Part shown: one piece after another, positions 1-6,109 of the stretch
Numbering within the stretch: the stretch's first letter is position 1
Layout: every line of letters begins with the position of its first letter
Assembly (NCBI GenBank): GCA_903871435.1
Contig: CAIQGU010000305.1
Location: 1-7,020 of the forward strand
DNA length: 7,020 bases
Direction: 5' to 3'
Origin: an uncultured Burkholderiales bacterium
GTDB lineage: Bacteria; Pseudomonadota; Gammaproteobacteria; Burkholderiales; Burkholderiaceae_F
The notes under the pieces: model-generated
Database searches by the model: none
What the model was told of the DNA's origin: nothing
The model's input: the letters and a program-made list of their open reading frames with translations, nothing else
Program-made: the position numbers and the translations under genes

Positions 1-126
1 ATGTCGATGGGCATGATGATGCTGTCGCCGGTGCTCGTTTCGCTGCCATTCAAGCTGATGCTCTTCGTGATGGCGGACGGCTGGAATCTGCTGATCGGAT
101 CCCTGGTGGCGAGCTTCTCGCCCTGA
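1..126 (+). CDS. fliP: Flagellar type III export gate protein FliP, C-terminal end (partial)
   Basis: This is the last 41 codons of fliP, cut by the window's left edge. The visible residues begin [12 protein letters not shown], continue with [10 protein letters not shown] and end in a hydrophobic segment ([10 protein letters not shown]) before TGA. FliP C-termini have this Met-rich stretch, then the SLPFKLxLF motif and a final membrane helix. In the family, FliP forms the core of the flagellar export gate in the inner membrane with FliQ and FliR. The ATG at position 1 is internal to the gene, not its start. fliQ follows after 25 nt in the same direction, the usual P-Q-R order. Identification is from motif and gene order; the bulk of the protein lies outside the window. 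Confidence 0.93.
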   Translation: MSMGMMMLSPVLVSLPFKLMLFVMADGWNLLIGSLVASFSP

Positions 127-151
127 CTGAATTACGCAACGAGGAAAGAAA

Positions 152-421
152 ATGGATCCGCAAGGCGTCATCACCCTGGCCCAGCAGGCGCTCTACGTTG
201 CCGTCCTGCTGGCGGCGCCCATGCTGCTGGCGTCGCTGGTCGTCGGCCTGGTGGTGTCCATCCTGCAGGCAGCCACGCAGATCAACGAGATGACGCTCAC
301 GTTCATTCCCAAGCTGCTGGCCATGATCGCCACCCTGGTGATTGCCGGACCCTGGATGATCACGTTCTTCGTCGATTTCCTGCGCCGCCTGTACGAATCC
401 ATTCCGTCAGCCATCGGCTGA
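152..421 (+). CDS. fliQ: Flagellar type III export gate protein FliQ
   Basis: An 89-residue protein, the normal FliQ length. It has two hydrophobic helices (about residues 13-38 and 52-76) joined by the conserved polar turn QAATQINEMTLTFIPK (39-54), the family's hallmark. FliQ packs around the FliP-FliR core of the export gate in the inner membrane and helps form the channel for flagellar rod, hook and filament subunits. The start ATG is set by a clear Shine-Dalgarno sequence, GAGGAAAG at 141-148. The gene sits 25 nt after fliP and 20 nt before fliR, consistent with one transcript. Nothing appears broken or missing. Confidence 0.97.
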   Translation: MDPQGVITLAQQALYVAVLLAAPMLLASLVVGLVVSILQAATQINEMTLTFIPKLLAMIATLVIAGPWMITFFVDFLRRLYESIPSAIG

Positions 422-441
422 CGCTGCCGGGACGCCACCCC

Positions 442-1206
442 ATGCTCGTCACGAGCGCCCAGCTGGCCGCCTGGGCAGGCCTGGTCTTCTGGCCGCTGGT
501 ACGCGTGCTCGGACTCATATCCGCAGCGCCCGTCCTCTCGCATCGCGCCCTGCCCGTGCGCGCCAAGGTTGCGCTGGGCGTGGCAATTGCCCTGGTCATC
601 GCACCCACGGTCCAGGCGCCGCCCCTGCAACCGACGATCGATGCGGTCTTCCTGGAAACCCTGGTGCGCAACGCGCTGGTGGGCGCCACGCTGGGTTTTT
701 CCATCCGCATATTGTTCGCCGGCGTGGAACTTGCCGGACAGATGATAGGGCTGCAGGTGGGGCTCTCCTACAGCGGATTCTTCAATCCGGAGGCCACCGA
801 CACCGATAATCCCGTCGCCAACTTTGTTGCCCTGCTGGTGCTGCTGCTCTTCATCGCCATCGACGGCCACCTCATGATGATCTATGGCCTGCGCCAGAGC
901 TTCGAAGTGTTTCCCATCACGGGCGGTGGGGCGCAGTCGCTGGCTTTTGACCAGCTGGCGACGCTGGGCAGCGAGGTCTTCGCCATCGCCCTGTCGATTT
1001 CGCTGCCCATCCTGGCGGTAATGCTGCTCATCAATATCGTCCTGGGCGTGATGGCTCGCGTGTCGCCGCAGCTCAACCTCTTTGCCGTGGGGTTTCCCGT
1101 CACGCTTTGCGCCGGCATGATGGTGCTGCTGCTTTTCATCCCGCACCTCGAGGGGCCGATCCGGGCGACACTGGAGCGGACACTGTCGATTTGGCCGGGA
1201 GGGTAA
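442..1206 (+). CDS. fliR: Flagellar type III export gate protein FliR
   Basis: A 254-residue, highly hydrophobic protein of normal FliR length. Recognisable family features are SHRALPVRAKVALG near residues 33-46, the GQMIGLQVGLSY segment (99-110), and the conserved LGVMARVSPQLNLFAVGFP block (201-219) before the last helix. FliR completes the FliP-FliQ-FliR export gate in the inner membrane. Its own ribosome binding site is weak (only CGGGA-like bases upstream), and fliQ ends 20 nt before, so translation may be coupled to fliQ. Its last codons, Pro-Gly-Gly then TAA, also supply the GGAGG that could serve the small ORF at 1208. It ends the flagellar genes in this window; the next gene is metabolic. 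Confidence 0.96.
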   Translation: MLVTSAQLAAWAGLVFWPLVRVLGLISAAPVLSHRALPVRAKVALGVAIALVIAPTVQAPPLQPTIDAVFLETLVRNALVGATLGFSIRILFAGVELAGQMIGLQVGLSYSGFFNPEATDTDNPVANFVALLVLLLFIAIDGHLMMIYGLRQSFEVFPITGGGAQSLAFDQLATLGSEVFAIALSISLPILAVMLLINIVLGVMARVSPQLNLFAVGFPVTLCAGMMVLLLFIPHLEGPIRATLERTLSIWPGG

Positions 1207-1207
1207 T

Positions 1208-1249
1208 ATGAAATTTGATTCCACCACCCGGATCGAGGCAATGGCATGA
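1208..1249 (+). CDS. Possible 13-residue leader/coupling peptide between fliR and the ThDP enzyme
   Basis: A 13-codon ORF (MKFDSTTRIEAMA) starts 2 nt after the fliR stop. A good Shine-Dalgarno core, GGAGG at 1198-1202, lies 5 nt before its ATG. Its TGA overlaps the ATG of the next gene as ATGA (1246-1249), the classic layout for translational coupling. The peptide is not rich in Leu, Ile or Val, so it does not look like a branched-chain amino-acid attenuator leader. No homologue is recognised. Chance is a real alternative: the GGAGG also encodes the end of FliR, and the downstream gene has its own GAGG. Confidence 0.3.
   Translation: MKFDSTTRIEAMA
1235..1238 (+). promoter_or_regulatory. Ribosome binding site of the ThDP enzyme gene
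   Basis: GAGG lies 7 nt before the ATG at 1246, a good spacing. It supports that start, which also places the N-terminal domain (SGARILADQLLIQGV) at the usual distance from the first residue. Confidence 0.65.
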
Positions 1250-2955
1250 GCCTGGCGCGCAGCGGTGCACGAATACTGGCCGACCAGTTGTTGATACAGG
1301 GCGTCAACCACCTGTTCTGCGTGCCGGGCGAGGGCATGGTGCCGGTACTCGACGCACTGATGGACGCTCCCGGGGTACGCGTGGTCGTCAACCGCCAGGA
1401 ATCGGGGTCCACCTTCATGGCCTGCGGTTATGCGCGCCTGACCGGCCAGCCGGGTGTGGCCTTTGTGAGCCGCGGACCCGGCGCCTGCAACGCGTCCATC
1501 GGCGTGCATCACGCGCTGCAGGACTCGCTGCCGCTGGTGCTGCTGGTGGGACAGTCGCCAACAGCCTTCGTCGAGCGCGAGGCTTTTCAGGAAATCGATT
1601 GCCCGGCGGTGTTCGGCTCGATGGCCAAGTGGGTCGCGCAGGTGGACCGGGCCGATCGCCTGCCCGAATACGTGGCGCGCGCCTTCCAGACGGCGAGCAG
1701 CGGACGGCCGGGGCCGGTCGTGCTGGCGCTGCCCGAGGATGTGCTGGAGGCCGTAGTCCAGACGCAGGATGCGTTGTGCCACCAGGCCGTTCAGGGCGCG
1801 CCCAGCGATACCCAGATCGCCGCGCTGCGGCGCCATTTGGGCAAGGCCCAGCGCCCCCTGTTGATCATCGGCGGTCCCGGCTGGAGTGCGGCGGCCGCTG
1901 AAAACATCCTGGCATTTGCCGAGGCGAGCGCCTTGCCGGTGGCCTGCTCCTTCAGGTCCCAGGACATCATCGATAACCGCCATGCCAACTATGTCGGCGA
2001 TGCCGGGCTGGGCATCAACCCGCAACTGGCGCAGCGCATCCGCGACGCCGACCTGCTGCTCGTCCTGGGGCCTCGCCTGGACGAGGCGACAACCGGCGGT
2101 TATGCGCTGGCGCAAGCGCCCGTACCCAGCCAGACGCTGGTGCACGCCCACCCGGGGACCGAGGAGCTGGGACGCGTCTACCAGGCGGCGCTCATGATCA
2201 ATACCGGCATGCCACAACTGGCTGCCCGACTGGCGATGATGACGCCTATCGAAGACCCGGTCTGGCGCCCGCGCCTCGAGCAGGCGCGTGCCGAGTACAC
2301 GGCGTGGCAACAACAGCCCGCACCGGCGGCGACGCCGCCGGCGGGCGTCGACCGCTTCGAGGTGCTGGCCAGCCTGCGCGCGGCGCTGCCACACAACGCC
2401 ATCATCAGCAGCGGTGCGGGCAATTTCTCTGCCTGGCTGCACCGCTTCTTTCCCTATATCGGTCACGGCACGCAGCTTGCCCCGGCCAGCGGCAGCATGG
2501 GATTTGGCGTGCCCGCGGCGATCGCCGCCAAGATCGTCGCGCCGGAAAAAACCGTCGTCTGCGTGAGCGGCGACGGCGATTTCCTCATGAGCGCCCAGGA
2601 GCTGGCAACCGCCTGCCAGAACAACGCCGCCGTCCTTTTCCTGGTGTTCAACAACAATATGTACGGCACCATCCGCATGCACCAGGAGCGGCAGTTTCCA
2701 GGCCGGGTGAGCGGCACCTCGCTGACCAATCCGGACTTTGCCCAGCTGATCGGGGCCTATGGCGGGTTTGGTTGCCGCGTGGAACGAAGCGCGGATTTTC
2801 CGGCGGCGCTCAAGGAAGCTTTGGCACAGTTGCGCAGCCGGCGCCTGCCGGCCCTGATAGAACTGACGTGCGATCCGCAATCCATGACGCCGGGATCGCG
2901 CATCGATGACCTGCGCGCCGCGGCCGCCGGGGCGGCTTCCAGACCGGGCCAGTAG
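1246..2955 (+). CDS. Thiamine-diphosphate-dependent enzyme, acetolactate synthase large-subunit-like (IlvB superfamily)
   Basis: A 569-residue protein with the three-domain layout of ThDP decarboxylases and synthases: N-terminal PYR domain (about 5-170), central domain (about 190-325) and C-terminal PP domain (about 365-545). The cofactor-activating Glu is E52 in NRQESGS. An acetohydroxyacid-synthase-like FQExD motif lies at 114-118, with Lys at K128. The ThDP/Mg site is GDGD (442-445) followed by NNN (469-471). Length and motifs fit IlvB. However, the segment YGTIRMHQE has His479 where true acetohydroxyacid synthases have the specificity Trp of the RQWQ motif, and no ilvN-like small subunit is adjacent. 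The family catalyses 2-keto acid decarboxylation and carboligation in the cytoplasm. Acetolactate formation is possible but not shown; oxalyl-CoA-, glyoxylate- or aldehyde-related activities are alternatives. It follows fliR by 39 nt and may share its transcript, an unexplained pairing. Confidence 0.9.
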   Translation: MSLARSGARILADQLLIQGVNHLFCVPGEGMVPVLDALMDAPGVRVVVNRQESGSTFMACGYARLTGQPGVAFVSRGPGACNASIGVHHALQDSLPLVLLVGQSPTAFVEREAFQEIDCPAVFGSMAKWVAQVDRADRLPEYVARAFQTASSGRPGPVVLALPEDVLEAVVQTQDALCHQAVQGAPSDTQIAALRRHLGKAQRPLLIIGGPGWSAAAAENILAFAEASALPVACSFRSQDIIDNRHANYVGDAGLGINPQLAQRIRDADLLLVLGPRLDEATTGGYALAQAPVPSQTLVHAHPGTEELGRVYQAALMINTGMPQLAARLAMMTPIEDPVWRPRLEQARAEYTAWQQQPAPAATPPAGVDRFEVLASLRAALPHNAIISSGAGNFSAWLHRFFPYIGHGTQLAPASGSMGFGVPAAIAAKIVAPEKTVVCVSGDGDFLMSAQELATACQNNAAVLFLVFNNNMYGTIRMHQERQFPGRVSGTSLTNPDFAQLIGAYGGFGCRVERSADFPAALKEALAQLRSRRLPALIELTCDPQSMTPGSRIDDLRAAAAGAASRPGQ

Positions 2956-2960
2956 CCCGG
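2944..2960. terminator. GC-rich hairpin at the convergent gene ends (weak terminator candidate)
   Basis: CCGGGC (2944-2949) and GCCCGG (2955-2960) form a perfect 6-bp stem with a CAGTA loop. The hairpin spans the stop codon of the ThDP enzyme gene and lies between two convergent genes only 16 nt apart. There is no T-run on either side, so it is not a canonical intrinsic terminator. It may act with Rho or protect 3' ends. Confidence 0.25.
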
Positions 2961-2971
2961 GGGCCGCAAGG

Positions 2972-3751
2972 CTACGCCGAAGGCGGCGCGGCCAGCAACT
3001 CGGACAGTGGCCGTCTGCGGCCGGGTAAATCAACCATCGGGGCTACGCCGGGAACCACGCGCGCTTGCTCGTGGGCATCGATCAGCGCGGCTGCCGCCTC
3101 GGCTGCCGTCACCACGGCCAACTCGGTAAGCGGTGCCCCTGCCCCGGGCAAGGGCGGCTGGGCGGCCAGGCCCGCAAGCGCCAGATCGAGCGCTATCCCC
3201 GCATCGCTGGAACCGTCACCGATCACGCACGGCAGGCGCACACCGCGCAGATCGAGGTAGCCACGACGCGCGCACTCGTCAAGAAAGAGCTCGCACATCG
3301 CGCTGCAGACACCTTCCACCGTGGCCGGCAGTGCGGCGGCATCATGGCGCGCGGCAGCAGAGCTGGCCAGGACCATGCGCGGCTGCGCCGACTGGAACTG
3401 GCAGGCATCGACCAGCGAACGGGTGGTGTCCAGGCTGCGCATCAGCGCAAGGTCCAGGTCCTCGAGCTGGCCGCCGATGCCGGCCGCTGCCCCGAGGGGA
3501 GACAGGTGAAAGACGCTGTCCGTTGCGGTACCCATGACGCGGGCAAGAAATCGCGACTGCTCAAAGCTGCCGCATACGTACTCGACACGCGGCTCGACAT
3601 AGAGCCGCGCGGGTTGGGCACGGTCCACGGCGATGATCCGCTGCACCGGAACCAGCCCGCCGACATCGGTCGACAGCGCCCCGCGGGCGACGATGGCCCG
3701 CAGCAGGGCCTGGCCCAGCACCGTGCACGCTCCGGTGACGACTATCTGCAT
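2972..3751 (-). CDS. Extended-SDR (NAD-dependent epimerase/dehydratase-like) protein, active site degenerate
   Basis: A 259-residue protein starting MQIVVTGACTVLGQALL, an SDR Rossmann opening. The ATG at 3751 is chosen over a further upstream frame extension because GAGGAG (3765-3760) lies 8 nt before it and the Rossmann strand begins at residue 3. Other fold marks are VFHLSPLG, MVLASS (SS at 130-131) and RRGYLDLRGVRLP (163-174), which resembles the FLDxRxxRLP segment of D-erythronate dehydrogenase-type SDRs. The YxxxK active site is absent: the aligned stretch EGVCSAMCEL has Glu146 for Tyr and Ser150 for Lys. The TGxxGxxG loop reads TGACTVLG, with Thr10 for the middle Gly. This is seen directly; loss of catalysis is an inference. 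It is the last gene of the minus-strand operon, 1 nt after the membrane-protein stop, so translation is probably coupled. It may bind a nucleotide sugar or a partner protein. Substrate unknown. Confidence 0.8.
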   Translation of the reverse strand: MQIVVTGACTVLGQALLRAIVARGALSTDVGGLVPVQRIIAVDRAQPARLYVEPRVEYVCGSFEQSRFLARVMGTATDSVFHLSPLGAAAGIGGQLEDLDLALMRSLDTTRSLVDACQFQSAQPRMVLASSAAARHDAAALPATVEGVCSAMCELFLDECARRGYLDLRGVRLPCVIGDGSSDAGIALDLALAGLAAQPPLPGAGAPLTELAVVTAAEAAAALIDAHEQARVVPGVAPMVDLPGRRRPLSELLAAPPSA

Positions 3752-3752
3752 T

Positions 3753-4754
3753 TCATGGTCTCCTCGCGACCGGTCCGCCCGGACCCGCCAGCGCAAAGGC
3801 CGGTGCGGCCGCCAGGCCCAGCACCACGGCCACCACACCGTACAGCACGCTCGCGGCAAGACCGAGATCAGCCGGCAGCCCGACGAGAGGGAATGCGGCC
3901 AGGGCTGCCAGCTCGCGCGCGCCGAAACCGCCGTAGCTGAGCGGCAAGGAGCCCGCCACGAAAACGGGCGCAGCGATGGCTTGCACTTGCCAGTAATCGG
4001 CCCGGCCGCCCGCGGCCAGCACGCACAGCCAGAGGGTCACGGCACACAAGACCTGCACGAGCACCGAGCTCCAGAGGGACCGCCCTAGCGGACGGCGTTG
4101 CGCGAGAGCAAGCTCGTGCAGTTCGCCCAGGCGCCGCCATAGCCGCGCAGGCCAGGACGGCGTCCGGCTCGTCGGCGCAACATCGCCGCGCAGCGGCAGC
4201 CAGGGCATGGCGCACGCGACCGCCAGGCCCGCCAGGTACACCCATACGATCTGGGCCGGCTTGATCCACGGCAGGCCGCCCGCCGGGAGCATGCTGCCGC
4301 CCAGCGCGCCCGCGCCCAGTTGCAGCGTGAGGGCAAGGCCGGTGAGCAGCGACAGCACGCACAGCACCCACAGGCCGCTCAGCCGGTCAAGGAGCACGGT
4401 AAGCGCGGAAACACCGAGGGGGTTGCCCAGGGCCTGCAGCCGCACGCTGCGCAGGGCGTCACCGCCCAGGGTTGCGCCGGGCAGGATCACGTTCAAGGTC
4501 ATGCCTTGCGCATAGGCAAGGGCCAGGGCGCGCAGGCGCACGCGCAGGCCGAAGATACGGGCGATGGTCCCCCAGCGCCATACGGAAACGAGTTGGGCCA
4601 GGGCGGCGGTGGCCACCGCCGCGAGGAACCAGGATTGATCCGCCCGTGCCCATTGGCGGACGAGCCGATCCGGGCCGACCAGCCACACCGCCACCGCCAT
4701 CAGGGCCAGTGCAACCACCAGGCGCACGCCCGCGCGCAGGGCGCCGGTTGGCAA
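3753..4754 (-). CDS. UPF0104/LPG-synthase-TM-domain flippase-like integral membrane protein
   Basis: A 333-residue protein with about eight hydrophobic helices. Family signatures are PGATLGGDALRSVRL (92-106), LDRLSGLWVL (123-132) and LPLSYGGFGARELAAL (270-285), matching the PGxxGGDxxR, DRxxG and PxSxGGxGxRE motifs of the AglD/lysyl-PG-synthase N-terminal membrane domain. No C-terminal aminoacyl-transfer domain is present, so it is not a full MprF. In the family such stand-alone domains occur with polyprenyl-phosphate glycosyltransferases and are thought to help lipid-linked sugars cross or act at the membrane; the exact role is unproven. The start is TTG (4754-4752), supported by GAGG at 4766-4763, 8 nt before. 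It lies 4 nt after the glycosyltransferase stop, and its own TGA is 1 nt from the next ATG, so it is the middle gene of an operon. Confidence 0.88.
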   Translation of the reverse strand: MPTGALRAGVRLVVALALMAVAVWLVGPDRLVRQWARADQSWFLAAVATAALAQLVSVWRWGTIARIFGLRVRLRALALAYAQGMTLNVILPGATLGGDALRSVRLQALGNPLGVSALTVLLDRLSGLWVLCVLSLLTGLALTLQLGAGALGGSMLPAGGLPWIKPAQIVWVYLAGLAVACAMPWLPLRGDVAPTSRTPSWPARLWRRLGELHELALAQRRPLGRSLWSSVLVQVLCAVTLWLCVLAAGGRADYWQVQAIAAPVFVAGSLPLSYGGFGARELAALAAFPLVGLPADLGLAASVLYGVVAVVLGLAAAPAFALAGPGGPVARRP

Positions 4755-4758
4755 GACG

Positions 4759-5799
4759 CTAGCCTCGCCGCTGCCGCGGTGCCCGGTCGCGGCGCAGGAC
4801 GTACTGCAGGCGTCCCTGGGGTTCGTGATAGATGCGCGTCAGAAGCTCGCCGAGCACTCCGGTGGCCACCAGTTGAACGCCGATGAGCGTCAGCAGGGCG
4901 CCCAGCAGTAACAGGGGCCGGCCACCGATGTCCTGGCGGAACGCCAGCTTGAGTACGGCGAGGTAGAGCAAAAAGGCGCCACCGGTACCGATGAACGCGA
5001 AGCCGACACCACCGAAGGCGTGCAGCGGACGATGCAAAAAGCGCATCGAGAATTTTATCCACAGCAAGTCGAGCAGCACGCGAAATACGCGGTCGATGCC
5101 GTACTTGGACGCGCCGCGCAGGCGCGCATGGTGCAGCACGGGAACCTCGACCATGCGCGCGCCGGCCTCGACGGCGAGAGCGGCGATGAACCGGTGGGTC
5201 TCGCCATAGAGACGGACATTCTCGAGGATGGCGTGCCGATACACCTTGAGCGCACAGCCGTAATCGTTGAGACGTACGCCCGTGACCGAGGAGATCAGGC
5301 GGTTGGCCAGCCAGGACGGCAGCTTGCGCGACAGCGCGCGGTCCTGCCGGTCCTTGCGCCAGCCCGAAACCACGTCGATATCCGGCTGTTCGTCCATCAT
5401 GTCGAGCAGGCGCGGGATCTCCACCGGGTCATTTTGCAGATCGCCGTCCAGGGTGACCACCAGGCTGCCCACGGCGTGGTCGAAACCTGCCTGCAGGGCG
5501 GTGGATTGGCCGTAATTGCGGATCAACAGCAGGGGGCGCAGCCAAGGGTGTGCGGCGGCCAGCGAGTGCAGGATCTCGCGCGATGCATCGCTGGAACCAT
5601 CATCGATGAGCAGCAGTTCGAAGGACCTGCCGGTGGGCAGCAAGGCTGCGCCCACCCGCGCGACCAGTTCATGCAGATTGTCGGCCTCGTTATAAACGGG
5701 AATCACGACCGACACGTCAACGGCTTGGGGCGCCACTGCGCCTCCAGCGGCAGGAACGATGGCCGGCCGGGAGGCCGTGGCGGATGCAATGCTGTTCAT
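4759..5799 (-). CDS. Polyprenyl-phosphate glycosyltransferase, GT2 family (ArnC/GtrB/DPM1 type)
   Basis: A 346-residue inner-membrane enzyme with a cytoplasmic GT-A domain and two C-terminal helices (about 260-285 and 295-320). Motifs are VSVVIPVYNE (29-38), DDGSSD (66-71), the metal-binding DGD in DGDLQNDP (118-125), GWRKDRQD (146-153) and RLRGASKYG (226-234). Together these are typical of enzymes that move a sugar from a nucleotide sugar to undecaprenyl or dolichyl phosphate. The sugar (glucose, glucosamine, Ara4FN or another) cannot be read from the sequence. The start ATG at 5799 is preferred because AGGA (5810-5807) lies 7 nt before it. An in-frame ATG at 5886 has no such site and would add 29 residues of unconvincing arginine-rich sequence. 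The first gene of the minus-strand operon; the basic C-terminal tail RRDRAPRQRRG should be cytoplasmic. A lipid-linked sugar from this enzyme would be the substrate for the next protein. Confidence 0.92.
   Translation of the reverse strand: MNSIASATASRPAIVPAAGGAVAPQAVDVSVVIPVYNEADNLHELVARVGAALLPTGRSFELLLIDDGSSDASREILHSLAAAHPWLRPLLLIRNYGQSTALQAGFDHAVGSLVVTLDGDLQNDPVEIPRLLDMMDEQPDIDVVSGWRKDRQDRALSRKLPSWLANRLISSVTGVRLNDYGCALKVYRHAILENVRLYGETHRFIAALAVEAGARMVEVPVLHHARLRGASKYGIDRVFRVLLDLLWIKFSMRFLHRPLHAFGGVGFAFIGTGGAFLLYLAVLKLAFRQDIGGRPLLLLGALLTLIGVQLVATGVLGELLTRIYHEPQGRLQYVLRRDRAPRQRRG
4763..4766 (-). promoter_or_regulatory. Ribosome binding site supporting a TTG start
   Basis: On the minus strand GAGG sits 8 nt upstream of TTG at 4754, inside the last codons of the glycosyltransferase gene. 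The next in-frame ATG codon comes about 18 residues in, after the first hydrophobic stretch has begun, so TTG is the better start. Confidence 0.6.
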
Positions 5800-5884
5800 A
5801 AAAAAGTCCTGAGTTCGGCGTCCGGCCGGAATTGCCCCTGCGCGGTTGCGGTGCCCATGGGCGTCGGGTCTGCCGCAGGGCGTC

Positions 5885-5911
5885 ATGATAGGCGCTAACC
5901 CATGATGTCGA
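5885..5911 (-). promoter_or_regulatory. Candidate sigma-70-type promoter of the glycosyltransferase operon
   Basis: On the minus strand TCGACA (5911-5906) matches 5 of 6 bases of the -35 consensus and TATCAT (5890-5885) 5 of 6 of the -10. The 15-bp spacer is shorter than ideal. Transcription would begin near 5878, downstream of the ATG at 5886, which also favours the glycosyltransferase start at 5799. Confidence 0.35.
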
Positions 5912-6005
5912 TGCGGGGTGGCGGCGCAGGGACGGCAGGCAGCCCCATCAAGCTCGGGCGGCGGGATGCGGAGCGGATGTCACGGGATGCGCGGTCGCGG
6001 CGCGA

Positions 6006-6011
6006 TAGAAT
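6006..6011 (+). promoter_or_regulatory. Candidate -10 element of the ugd promoter
   Basis: TAGAAT matches 5 of 6 bases of the sigma-70 -10 box in an otherwise very GC-rich stretch. No good -35 hexamer is seen 16-18 bp upstream, so an activator or another sigma factor may be needed. The start would be near 6017, giving a leader of about 90 nt. Confidence 0.3.
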
Positions 6012-6014
6012 TCC

Positions 6015-6041
6015 CGCGGCTGCGGCATTTCCGCAGCGGCG
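6015..6041 (+). promoter_or_regulatory. Stem-loop in the probable ugd leader
   Basis: GCTGCGG (6019-6025) pairs perfectly with CCGCAGC (6031-6037) around a CATTT loop. After one G-G mismatch the stem continues for 3 more pairs (6015-6017 with 6039-6041). It lacks a T-run, so it is not a standard terminator. If the -10 at 6006 is used, it would lie at the very 5' end of the mRNA, where hairpins often protect against decay. Confidence 0.4.
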
Positions 6042-6095
6042 CCAGGGCGCGCAGGCGGTTCGATCACGCCGCCAGGGCCTGGCAGCCATCTCTTC

Positions 6096-6100
6096 AAGGA
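6096..6100 (+). promoter_or_regulatory. Ribosome binding site of ugd
   Basis: AAGGA lies 9 nt before the ATG at 6110. It fixes the start at the [14 protein letters not shown]-terminus typical of UDP-glucose dehydrogenases. Confidence 0.65.
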
Positions 6101-6109
6101 TATCGTTTC

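Larger units (their letters stand above)
5800..6109. other. Divergent intergenic region between the glycosyltransferase operon and ugd
   Basis: These 310 bases hold no convincing gene. They carry candidate promoters in both directions, a hairpin at 6015-6041, two perfect 10-bp palindromes (TCCGGCCGGA at 5821-5830, GCCCATGGGC at 5853-5862), and a direct 9-base repeat, CGCCAGGGC, at 6040-6048 and 6070-6078. The second repeat copy forms half of a GCCAGG-G-CCTGGC palindrome (6071-6083). A regulator that acts on both operons could bind here, but no known operator is recognised. Confidence 0.6.

Noticed and set aside
1204..1222. AT-rich patch after fliR as a separate promoter for the ThDP gene
   Set aside because: TAATAT and TATGAA match only 4 of 6 bases of a -10 box and no -35 hexamer lies at a fitting distance.
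193..3033. A 946-codon open frame on the minus strand across fliQ, fliR and the ThDP gene
   Set aside because: It is antisense to three genes with clear family motifs, its product is rich in Arg, His and Gln with no recognisable domain, and long stop-free antisense frames are common in GC-rich coding DNA.
3752..3859. Longer SDR protein beginning upstream at 3859
   Set aside because: The extra 36 residues are Trp/Arg-rich and overlap the coding end of the membrane-protein gene; the ATG at 3751 has an excellent GAGGAG and begins the Rossmann strand.
5800..5886. Longer glycosyltransferase beginning at the ATG at 5886
   Set aside because: There is no ribosome binding site before it, the added residues are not family-like, and the candidate promoter would start transcription after it.
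5020..5898. A 292-codon plus-strand open frame opposite the glycosyltransferase, and a similar one at 3065-3940
   Set aside because: Both lie antisense to genes with strong motifs and have low-complexity, Gly/Arg/Gln-rich products without domains.
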